From SLJK01 sp964567295 (GTDB lineage: Bacteria; Bacillota; Dethiobacteria; DTU022; UBA8154), in contig CAZMLU010000056.1 in assembly GCA_964567295.1 (NCBI GenBank), positions 1 to 10,146 of the forward strand: a stretch of 10,146 nucleotides of DNA, read 5' to 3'. The position numbers and the translations under genes are program-made. Shown one piece after another: positions 1 through 6,406 of the stretch. Under the pieces are notes generated by a model, which searched no databases, was not told where the DNA came from, and saw only the letters and a list, made by a program, of their open reading frames with translations. Each line of letters begins with the position of its first letter. Position 1 is the first letter of the stretch.

Positions 1-10
1 TCCCTTCTTT
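1..10 (-). promoter_or_regulatory. Probable ribosome-binding site of a gene starting just outside the window
   Basis: Read on the minus strand this is AAAGAAGGGA, a purine-rich Shine-Dalgarno-like stretch. It lies 21 bases past the stop codon of the Fe-S protein and directly at the window edge. Its position suggests that another gene of the same operon begins within about ten bases beyond the edge. The start codon itself is not visible, so this is inference from the motif and spacing. Confidence 0.4.
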
Positions 11-31
11 CAGATTATAATTTTCAAGATC

Positions 32-583
32 TTATTCCTTCTTCGACAAGCGGGCGACGCCATCCATCAGGTTTTCCAGACCAAACTTATCTCTTAAAGT
101 CTTCAAACCATCTTCCATCTCCTCCACCTTTGTCTCTTCTTCTTCATCCACTTCCTCTTCCCGTTCTTCGTACGTCAGGGCATCATTAATGCACCACTTA
201 ACGCACAAGGGCTCCTCGTCATCTTCCAGTTCCTCACACATATCGCATTTGAGGGGAAGACCGGAGTCGGGCTCTTTAAATGCATCCCTGGAGGGACAGG
301 ATGCCCTGCAGAAAGCACATTCTTCGTACTCCTTTCCGTCGACCACATACTTATCCCTGCCCATGCATTCCGCAGGAGTATATTCCCCTGCATATACAGG
401 AAGATAAACGTCATTAAGGGGATCCATAACCATCCTGATACGCGCCCTGGCGGGGTTATTTATACTATATTTTTCCTGAGCATGAAAGGAAGAGCAGATG
501 ACCTCGCATGACCGGCAGCCGTTGCACTTATCGGTATCGATCCTGATTCGCTTAACTTTCTTCGTGGTTTTGCTCATTATCAT
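32..583 (-). CDS. Polyferredoxin subunit (three [4Fe-4S] clusters), BamC/AOR-partner-like
   Basis: A 183-residue soluble electron-transfer protein. Twelve cysteines are visible: C20-x2-C23-x2-C26-x3-C30, then C73, C89-x2-C92-x3-C96-P, C113-x2-C116 and C127-x3-C131. That number suits three [4Fe-4S] clusters, arranged as in the ferredoxin subunits of DMSO-reductase-type enzymes and of BamC. The C-terminal 60 residues are strongly acidic and probably helical. No signal peptide or membrane segment is seen, so it should be cytoplasmic. Its start lies inside the end of the preceding oxidoreductase gene, a 32-bp overlap, which argues for translational coupling and a physical complex. It probably carries electrons between the tungsten enzyme and a further partner. 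The start is ambiguous: ATG at 583 is 4-5 bases after a GAGGG motif, and a second in-frame ATG at 577 is about 10 bases after it. The Fe-S role is secure. The BamC assignment is by resemblance only. Confidence 0.88.
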   Translation of the reverse strand: MIMSKTTKKVKRIRIDTDKCNGCRSCEVICSSFHAQEKYSINNPARARIRMVMDPLNDVYLPVYAGEYTPAECMGRDKYVVDGKEYEECAFCRASCPSRDAFKEPDSGLPLKCDMCEELEDDEEPLCVKWCINDALTYEEREEEVDEEEETKVEEMEDGLKTLRDKFGLENLMDGVARLSKKE

Positions 584-2543
584 ATATCCCTCGCTTTTCT
601 AAGTCTTCACCAACGTAACCCAGGCCCAAGGCTTCCAAAGTTTCCTTGGTCGGGATACCCTGGTTATTCCACCCCTTAAACTTATAATACTCGTCCAAGA
701 GCTTCTGTTCATGCTCGGGAAATCTTTTTTTCCAATGGTCCTCCGGGGGCTTATCATCTGCCCTGCGCAAACCTCTTCTGGCATTGATGGCTCTGATAAG
801 GTTCCGGTTTCTTTTGACTATCCCATGCCACAACTCATCTTTATCAATATCAAAACCCGAAGCCGCCGATATGACATCAGGAAGGTTGTGTATATGGTAG
901 GGAGGTTTGATAGGGAACGATGATAATCCTGCACAGATACCGGTAGAATCATCGATATAGTGCATGGTCTCCTGCCATTCCACAAGCTCACAGGCCGTTT
1001 GAAAATCAGGGTAATAAGGAAAAGCGTTCTCCCCACGTATATCCCAGTTCAGGAAAAACTCCTTCACGTTTTCACTGGGGGCCTGGAACCAATCTTTTAC
1101 AAACTCTTCCCGGTCCTCTCTCTCGGGGAACGGGGCCTGGGGCATCTGTCCTTCAATCTGGGTAATGTTTATCTTCTCCCCGGTAGAATGCATAAGGAAG
1201 AAAATGGGGTTCAGCATACCCAGCTTGATAGGAATTTGCTCGTGCTTCTTAATGGTGTTGCGGTCGTAGGCCTCTGCACCCTTACCGATTTCACGGGCAG
1301 CCCAATAAACGCCCTTGGACAAAATTTTCCCGATTCCTTCCTGATGCACGATTTTCTCAAGAAGATAGAAAAATCTTCCTTCGTTATCAGGAGGAAAATC
1401 CGGCATATCCTCGTCGGTCAGAATGCCGTCTTCGTAAAGCTCAACGGCAAAAGCCATGGCCTGAGGGGCCGTAAAACCGTCCACACCGTAGCCCTGGGCA
1501 AGCCCGGCAATTCTAAAGCCAAATTCCAGGTTATCCGTCATGGCCCCCATTACATAAGTAAGCTTCGTATAGCACTTCATCATGTATTTGGAAAGCTCCA
1601 GGGTGGGGTATGCAATCACTGCGCCGCACTTCATGGGGCAGTTATAGCAACTTATCAAGCGCTGCACCGCTCCGTCCTGAACATTGCTCCATTCCTCTTC
1701 CACTTCTTCGTTCCAAAATTCCTTGCGCCGGTAACGGGCATTACCCCATGAAAAAGCAGTGGTATGCCACTCCTCGTCATGTATGGCCATCTCCTGTGGT
1801 GAGCCCAACCCGGCTAAAATGGGGGGAACATGCTTCACCGGATTTTCTGCCCGCCACTGTATATAATCCAGCACCTCGTTGCATAGCTCAATAAATTTCT
1901 CCGGCTCGGCAATATTGACATCCTTAGTTCCGCGAACAGCTACAGCCTTTAGCCCTTTGTCACCCATGACGGCACCCAGCCCTGCCCTGCTGGCGCTGGA
2001 CCGGCCGTGTTCAACTGAAGAAAAAAAGACCCTGTTTTCTCCGGCCAAACCGATAGAGGCCACCTGGATGTTGGGATCTTCCAATTCCTCCTTGATTAGC
2101 TCTGCGGTTTCGAGGGTACCTTTACCCTGCAAATGAGTGGCGTCGCGCAATTCAACCTTGTCATTATTTATCCACAAGTAGACCAGATTCGGTGACTGTC
2201 CCCGAAAGATAACCTTATCATAACCGGCATGCTTAAGTTCCGGTGCGAAAAACCCCCCCATCATAGAATAGGCCATCAACCTGGTCTGGGGAGAAAACGT
2301 AGACAGAATGATACGGTTAGCTCCTATAGCAGGAGTACCGCATAAAAGCCCAGTGCCAAAAATTAGCAGATTCTCCGGAGAAAATGGTTCAGCTTCCGCA
2401 GGAACTCTATCCCATAGTATCTTGGCGTTAGTCCCCAAGCCTCCCAGATGTTTTTTGGTTACCTCCGAATCCGTTTCTACCCTCTCAATATTCCCGCTTG
2501 ATAAATCAACTTCCAGATTATACCCTGTCTCTGCGTACCTCAT
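552..2543 (-). CDS. Aldehyde:ferredoxin oxidoreductase-family tungsten/molybdopterin enzyme, BamB-like
   Basis: A 663-residue member of the AOR family, which binds a tungsten (or molybdenum) bis-pterin cofactor and one [4Fe-4S] cluster. Visible family features are the N-terminal pterin-binding domain (residues 1-205, with IGANR near 74-77, MGGFFAPELKHAGYD near 95-109, and AGLGAVMGDKGLKAVAV at 187-203), the cluster motif C299-x2-C302-x3-C306, and the distant fourth cluster ligand C537 in DDSTGIC. Length is in the usual range for AOR and BamB proteins. No export signal is present. The start ATG follows AGAGGTG at a spacing of about 7. The next gene is an overlapping polyferredoxin, the arrangement of BamBC, where the pair reduces benzoyl-CoA in obligate anaerobes. 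Many BamBC-like pairs in Firmicutes have unknown substrates, so this could instead oxidise or reduce an aldehyde, carboxylate or CoA ester. I see no cysteine between residues 222 and 298. Confidence is high for the family and low for the substrate. Confidence 0.9.
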   Translation of the reverse strand: MRYAETGYNLEVDLSSGNIERVETDSEVTKKHLGGLGTNAKILWDRVPAEAEPFSPENLLIFGTGLLCGTPAIGANRIILSTFSPQTRLMAYSMMGGFFAPELKHAGYDKVIFRGQSPNLVYLWINNDKVELRDATHLQGKGTLETAELIKEELEDPNIQVASIGLAGENRVFFSSVEHGRSSASRAGLGAVMGDKGLKAVAVRGTKDVNIAEPEKFIELCNEVLDYIQWRAENPVKHVPPILAGLGSPQEMAIHDEEWHTTAFSWGNARYRRKEFWNEEVEEEWSNVQDGAVQRLISCYNCPMKCGAVIAYPTLELSKYMMKCYTKLTYVMGAMTDNLEFGFRIAGLAQGYGVDGFTAPQAMAFAVELYEDGILTDEDMPDFPPDNEGRFFYLLEKIVHQEGIGKILSKGVYWAAREIGKGAEAYDRNTIKKHEQIPIKLGMLNPIFFLMHSTGEKINITQIEGQMPQAPFPEREDREEFVKDWFQAPSENVKEFFLNWDIRGENAFPYYPDFQTACELVEWQETMHYIDDSTGICAGLSSFPIKPPYHIHNLPDVISAASGFDIDKDELWHGIVKRNRNLIRAINARRGLRRADDKPPEDHWKKRFPEHEQKLLDEYYKFKGWNNQGIPTKETLEALGLGYVGEDLEKRGIYDNEQNHEES

Positions 2544-2617
2544 TTGTCAACACCTCTTAGGTATATTTTCTATAAATAATCTTTCTCAAAACCAAAATTA
2601 CACGCGCTGAGCCTGAG

Positions 2618-2635
2618 TTGTAATTTTAACTACAA
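2618..2635. promoter_or_regulatory. Operator-like imperfect palindrome upstream of the redox operon
   Basis: The minus-strand reading is TTGTAGTTAAAATTACAA. Seven of nine base pairs across the dyad match, with outer half-sites TTGTA and TACAA. It lies 75-92 bases upstream of the oxidoreductase start codon, where a transcription factor could act. Neither regulator nor promoter is identified, so this is a candidate site only. Confidence 0.3.
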
Positions 2636-2771
2636 TGCCCAGGATACCTTTACCCGTGCCACCACAGATAAAACCTTTCAACCATCAGCCAACCCGTTTG
2701 CTCGTCACCGGCTACTTTTTAACAATTTCCACTTTACAGGATTTATTAGTAGAAAAAAATCGCTAAAAAGC

Positions 2772-2800
2772 ATGGAAGCTGAGTTAAAAAAGAGTATAAT
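2772..2800 (+). promoter_or_regulatory. Candidate sigma-A promoter facing the transporter remnant
   Basis: A perfect -10 hexamer TATAAT lies at 2795-2800 on the plus strand. At a 17-bp spacer the -35 position reads ATGGAA, only three matches to TTGACA. The predicted start point, near 2807, falls within the palindrome at 2802-2813, the usual place for a repressor site. The promoter points toward the broken ABC permease gene. The -10 is strong but the -35 is weak. Confidence 0.4.
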
Positions 2801-2815
2801 TAGGGTTAACCCTTT
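2800..2815. promoter_or_regulatory. Palindromic operator candidate, DtxR/MntR-like
   Basis: AGGGTTAACCCT at 2802-2813 is a perfect 12-bp palindrome, and the left flank makes it TTAGGGTTAACCCTTT. The left half contains TTAGG, the half-site typical of iron- and manganese-dependent DtxR-family repressors. It overlaps the presumed transcription start of the promoter whose -10 is at 2795-2800. The downstream coding remnant is a metal-type ABC permease, the class of gene such repressors control. The palindrome is directly visible, and the regulator assignment is inference from motif and context. Confidence 0.4.
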
Positions 2816-2900
2816 AGTGTGATAGCACGTGAAGCCACATACTAGGTTTCTATACTTATAAATCTTCGCCATTAGCTGTAAAAATCCTTCCCTCTTTTAG

Positions 2901-3194
2901 ATGGGAGCCCTGACCGCTATCGTTACCTTGACGGTCACAGCACTTTTCAACCAGTGGAAATCCTATCTCTTTGACGAAGAGTTCACTTCTATTCGAGGCA
3001 TTAACGTGGTATTCCTTGAATATCTCTTGATGGTGCTTACAGCCATGTCCGTAGTCAGCCTTATCCGAGTGGTGGGCATAGTCCTGTTCCTGGCCTCGGG
3101 AGCTTCTATAGTCCTGCTGGCCGGAATTACTTATCTGCTCGCCTTAGCTGTATATACCCTGCTTATAAAAAAACCGTCCCTTAACTTTTTTTAG
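2901..3194 (+). pseudogene. Remnant of a zinc/manganese-type ABC transporter permease
   Basis: The 97-codon frame encodes a hydrophobic protein that reads like the C-terminal part of the ZnuB/TroC/MntB permease family. Residues 24-57 (FDEEFTSIRGINV, then LRVVG-like LIRVVGIVLF) match the family's conserved FDPEFA..G and RVVG segments. Residues 67-88 (SGASIVLLAGITYLLAL) match the extreme C-terminal helix, normally some 50-60 residues further on. Family proteins are usually about 270-290 residues, so the N-terminal half and an internal segment are both missing. A stop codon sits immediately before the ATG and no ribosome-binding site is visible. The ABC ATPase and binding-protein genes that normally accompany it are absent. 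It would not make a working permease. A small new membrane protein remains possible. The family match is from memory of conserved motifs, not a search. Confidence 0.68.
3166..3193. terminator. Weak bidirectional terminator-like A/T stem between convergent frames
   Basis: TAAAAAAA at 3166-3173 and TTTTTTTA at 3186-3193 form an eight-base inverted repeat around a 12-base loop, just where the plus-strand remnant and the minus-strand peptidase gene converge. A run of seven T follows in either direction. The stem has no G/C pairs, so it is a poor intrinsic terminator by itself. Confidence 0.25.
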
Positions 3195-4102
3195 TGCTTA
3201 AGCAATACTTTTTGCCACAAGCGGCGCACTTTTTCAGGCGACAACCCCTCACCCAGATAATGCCCGTCCACCCAAATTTCAAAATGCAAGTGGGCATCCT
3301 CCTGGGTGCCATCCACATCAGCGCTGGTGGCAGAATTACCGATGGTTCCCAAAACATCGCCCCGGGAGACTTTGTCCCCCACCGCAAGAGCTTCATTTAC
3401 TTCATCGAGATGGGCGTAACAGGTAAGGACCCGCTCCCGGTGCAGAATCCATACCTGCCGGCCCCTTAATATATCCAATTCTTTCTCCGGAGTATACCCT
3501 AAACTTTTAACATGCCGCAGTATCTTTTCCCTTTTCTCCCGGGTTAATTCCTGGTAGTCATGATCTACCCTTACCACAGTGCCTTCCGCAGCAGTATAAA
3601 CAGGTGCACCGAAATAGATCTCCACCCCACAGTAACCGTTGTAATAATCCAGGCCTTCATGGGTGCCGCTGCGGTAAGGCCGGGGGGCTCCCGGCAAGTG
3701 AGAGTCCCTGGTTGAAATTTTGGCTCCCGGTATAGGACTCTCCAGAAAAGAAAGCTTTTCAATCATCTCCATCCAGGGCAAAGGGGTCGTGCCGGTGCCG
3801 GTGGAAGATTCCTGTTCAATATTACTCCCTGCCGTTTCTTCGTCCCAGCCGTCTTCGTCTGCTTTTTCCCACTCTTCTCCATTAAACCAATCACTTCCGT
3901 CATCCTCCGGAGTATCTAGATCGTCTTTTGAGGCTCCTTCTCCTTCGGAGTCTTCCCCTTGTTTTTCCCCCTGTTCTTCTTCTGCGGATAAACCTGAAGG
4001 AGGGGGTATTTCTTCCGCAACATCGCGACAACCTGTAATTCCAACAAGAAGAAGCGCAGTCACAGCTATTATCAGGCAACGGTAAAGGTTACATTTCTTC
4101 AA
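3191..4102 (-). CDS. M23-family (LytM-type) peptidase lipoprotein
   Basis: A 303-residue predicted cell-surface lipoprotein. It has a short basic N-terminus, a hydrophobic segment (about 9-23) and a lipobox ending ITGC with the lipidated cysteine at residue 25. A strongly acidic, low-complexity linker spans about 30-100. The catalytic domain (about 120-300) shows HEGLD (H148, D152), CYAHL (H231) and HLHFE (H271, H273). H148, D152 and H273 should bind zinc, and H231 and H271 should be the catalytic histidines. All are present, so activity on peptidoglycan cross-bridges is likely. An insertion of about 30 charged, helical residues (near 193-220) replaces the usual short loop before the YAHL strand. 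The start is TTG: an ATG six bases further in is out of frame, and AGAAGGAGAG is well placed for the TTG. It lies 64 bp behind nrdD and may share its transcript. Its function is unrelated, so the linkage may only be positional. Confidence 0.9.
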   Translation of the reverse strand: MKKCNLYRCLIIAVTALLLVGITGCRDVAEEIPPPSGLSAEEEQGEKQGEDSEGEGASKDDLDTPEDDGSDWFNGEEWEKADEDGWDEETAGSNIEQESSTGTGTTPLPWMEMIEKLSFLESPIPGAKISTRDSHLPGAPRPYRSGTHEGLDYYNGYCGVEIYFGAPVYTAAEGTVVRVDHDYQELTREKREKILRHVKSLGYTPEKELDILRGRQVWILHRERVLTCYAHLDEVNEALAVGDKVSRGDVLGTIGNSATSADVDGTQEDAHLHFEIWVDGHYLGEGLSPEKVRRLWQKVLLKH

Positions 4103-4110
4103 TAAGTATT

Positions 4111-4120
4111 CTCTCCTTCT
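4111..4120 (-). promoter_or_regulatory. Ribosome-binding site fixing a TTG start
   Basis: The minus-strand reading is AGAAGGAGAG, ending 8 bases before TTG at 4102-4100. This TTG is the only start that gives the complete lipoprotein signal peptide. The nearby ATG at 4094-4092 is in another frame. Confidence 0.7.
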
Positions 4121-4166
4121 CCCCGGTAATACCCCAAGGCCAGAGTCAGCTTGTCTTCACAGCAGT

Positions 4167-6269
4167 TCAAGCTCCTTTAGAGGCAGCCTGTTCCTCTTCC
4201 AGGCAGAAGTCCTTTCGCTGCCTGTACTCCGCTTTCTTTCCCTTATTCCAATTCTTGATGGGGCGATAGTAGCCTACCACCCTGCTCCAAACCTCTGCTT
4301 CTTCACCGCAATAGGGGCAGGTAGGCTGCTCACCGTTGAGATACTTATGCGTCTCGCAGACAGAGAAAGTGGGTGAGATGGAAAAGTAGGGAAGCTCGAA
4401 ATTACTAAATACTTTATTTATAAGATTCTTGCAGGCATCAGTGTTTTCCACCCTTTCGCCCAAAAAGGCGTGGAAAACCGTACCCCCTGTATATTTGATC
4501 TGCAGAGCATCCTGCAGCTCTAAAGCTTCAAAAAGGTCCTCGGTATGATCTACCGGCAGCTGTGTCGAATTAGTGTAATAAGGTTCATCCCGGCCTGCCG
4601 TAGTTATGTTCGGGAAGAGCTCTTTGTCCAAAAGAGCAAGGCGGTAGCTTGTTCCCTCTCCCGGTGTTGCTTCCAGGTTAAACATCTCCCCTGTTTCCTC
4701 CTGGAACTCCACCATAATAGCCCGAAGATGGTCCAGTATGGTAATGGCTGCCTCTTGCCCCTCAGCGGAGGCCAGATCTTTATCCATAAAATTAATCAAG
4801 GCCTCATTCATCCCGATAATGCCGATAGTATTAAAATGATTGGACCAGTATTTTCCAAACCTTTGGTATACGTCCTTGAGAAAATACTTGGAGTAAGGAT
4901 AAAGTCCATTTTCAGTCATCTGCTCCAAGACGAGCCTTTTGGTCAGCAGGCTATCTTTGGCAAGGTTAGCGATATCCCTGATCTTGGAAAGGAAATCGGT
5001 AAAATTCTCAGATTTATAGCCTATCCGGGGCAGGTTAATGGTGACCACACCGATCGAACCTGTAAGAGGATTGGCTCCAAAAAGGCCGCCGCCCCGCTTG
5101 CGCAACTCGCGGTTATCCAGCCGCAGCCTGCAGCACATGCTTCTTACGTCGTCCGGAGAAAGATCGGAGTTAATAAAATTTGCAAAATAGGGGATGCCAT
5201 ATTTTGCGGTCATCTCCATTATTTTATCGGAAACGGGGCTGGCAAAAAAGTTTTCGGTTATATTGTATGTGGGAATGGGGAAGGTGAATATTCTTTCCTC
5301 CGCGTCTCCTGCCATCATAACCTCGCAAAAAGCCCTGTTTATGAGATCCATTTCCTCCTGGAACTGGCTGAAGGTTTCGTCCTGCAGCTCTCCTCCGATA
5401 ATAGCGGGCTGCGAGGCCAGGTTGGAAGGAACGGTCACATCGAAGGTAATATTAATAAAGGGGGTCTGGAAACCCACACGCGTGGGAACATTTAAATTAA
5501 AAACAAATTCTTGCATGGCCTGCTTAATCTCTTTATAACCCAGTTTATCCAAACGCACGAACGGCGCCAGGTATGTATCGAAATTTGCTATGGCCTGGGC
5601 ACCTGCTGCTTCACCCTGGAGGGTATAGAAAAAATTGATCAACTGACCAAGGGCAGTGCGGAAATGCTTGGGAGGGGCGGACGAAACTTTCTGAGGAGCG
5701 CCTCGAAAACCTTTCAGCAAGAGGTCTTCCAGGCTCCAGCCACAACAATAAGGAGCCAGGAGCCCCAAATCGTGGATATGCATATCACCGCTTTCATGGG
5801 CAGCCCGTATCCCGGCGGGGTATATTTTCTCTATCCAATATTTAGAAGTAATCGCCGAGATAATATGGTTATTCAGACCCTGTAGAGAATAGTTCATATT
5901 GCTATTTTCTTTCACTTTCCAGTCATCCTGGGAAACATACTCTTCCACCATTTTAGCGGTATTCACCATTAAAGACTGGAAGTCCCTGACCTCCGCACGC
6001 TGCTGGCGATAGAGAATATAGGCCTTGGCTGTCTTGGCATGCCCGTTTTCTATGAGAACTTTTTCTACAACATCCTGTGTATCCTCTACTGTAGGCACCC
6101 TGCCCTGGAATTTTTCCTCCAAAACCCGGGCCACCTGGTCCGAAAGTTGTTTGGCCCGCTCTAAATCACTGCCCCCGACCGCTTTAGCTGCCTGAAAGAT
6201 GGCTATAGTAATTTTTTCTTGATTAAAGGGAGCAATCTGCCCGCCTCTTTTTGTAATTCGTTCAATCAT
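4167..6269 (-). CDS. nrdD: Anaerobic (class III) ribonucleoside-triphosphate reductase
   Basis: A 700-residue glycyl-radical enzyme that reduces ribonucleoside triphosphates to deoxyribonucleotides for DNA synthesis without oxygen. An ATP-cone allosteric domain occupies residues 1 to about 95. The catalytic barrel follows, with PYCCGWSL (C175/C176) and SMCCRLRLD, regions that carry the thiyl-radical cysteines in this class, and the RGGGLFG...TGSIGVVTINL signature. Near the C-terminus is a metal site made of C638, H641, C651 and C654, then RVVGYYRP, whose glycine G666 should hold the radical. Length and motifs are those of a complete enzyme. The ATG follows GGAGGG at a good spacing. It needs an NrdG radical-SAM activase, and none is encoded beside it. 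A thymidylate synthase lies 137 bp upstream. I saw no clear promoter or NrdR box in that gap. Confidence 0.97.
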   Translation of the reverse strand: MIERITKRGGQIAPFNQEKITIAIFQAAKAVGGSDLERAKQLSDQVARVLEEKFQGRVPTVEDTQDVVEKVLIENGHAKTAKAYILYRQQRAEVRDFQSLMVNTAKMVEEYVSQDDWKVKENSNMNYSLQGLNNHIISAITSKYWIEKIYPAGIRAAHESGDMHIHDLGLLAPYCCGWSLEDLLLKGFRGAPQKVSSAPPKHFRTALGQLINFFYTLQGEAAGAQAIANFDTYLAPFVRLDKLGYKEIKQAMQEFVFNLNVPTRVGFQTPFINITFDVTVPSNLASQPAIIGGELQDETFSQFQEEMDLINRAFCEVMMAGDAEERIFTFPIPTYNITENFFASPVSDKIMEMTAKYGIPYFANFINSDLSPDDVRSMCCRLRLDNRELRKRGGGLFGANPLTGSIGVVTINLPRIGYKSENFTDFLSKIRDIANLAKDSLLTKRLVLEQMTENGLYPYSKYFLKDVYQRFGKYWSNHFNTIGIIGMNEALINFMDKDLASAEGQEAAITILDHLRAIMVEFQEETGEMFNLEATPGEGTSYRLALLDKELFPNITTAGRDEPYYTNSTQLPVDHTEDLFEALELQDALQIKYTGGTVFHAFLGERVENTDACKNLINKVFSNFELPYFSISPTFSVCETHKYLNGEQPTCPYCGEEAEVWSRVVGYYRPIKNWNKGKKAEYRQRKDFCLEEEQAASKGA

Positions 6270-6406
6270 AATCTGCCCTCCTGTTTACATAATTATCTTT
6301 CTGCTCAAGCTATAAAATCCGAAATAGTTTCAATACCCTCCCCTGGTCACCTCGAAGCTGTATAGCCGTCCTCCATGATAAAACTTCTTTACCCTTAATT
6401 GGTTGG

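Larger units (their letters stand above)
2544..2900. other. Intergenic region between two divergent transcription units
   Basis: This 357-bp stretch separates the minus-strand redox operon from the plus-strand transporter remnant. It holds an 18-bp imperfect palindrome at 2618-2635 and a plus-strand TATAAT with an overlapping GGGTTAACCC palindrome near 2795-2813, both entered separately. No convincing promoter for the redox operon was found. A TATAGA at 2574-2569 on the minus strand would be placed correctly but has no good -35 box. A 43-codon plus-strand reading frame from ATG 2635 has no ribosome-binding site and no recognisable product. Nothing coding is recognised between the operator and 2901, consistent with loss of the genes that once lay there. 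Confidence 0.5.

Noticed and set aside
960..1751. 263-codon plus-strand open frame opposite the oxidoreductase
   Set aside because: It lies wholly antisense to a gene with clear family motifs, has no recognisable domain, and looks like a shadow frame.
2560..2589. Minus-strand TTGAGA with TATACC as a promoter for the redox operon
   Set aside because: Transcription would start inside the ribosome-binding site of the oxidoreductase gene, leaving no usable leader.
2635..2766. 43-codon plus-strand frame in the intergenic region
   Set aside because: There is no ribosome-binding site, the start overlaps the palindrome, and the product is unrecognisable. It is compatible with chance.
4545..5495. 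316-codon plus-strand open frame opposite nrdD
   Set aside because: It is antisense to the strongly conserved nrdD, and its composition follows the reverse complement of nrdD codons.
6270..6406. Possible riboswitch or NrdR box upstream of nrdD
   Set aside because: The 137-bp gap shows no NrdR-type palindrome and is too plain and short for a cobalamin-type riboswitch.
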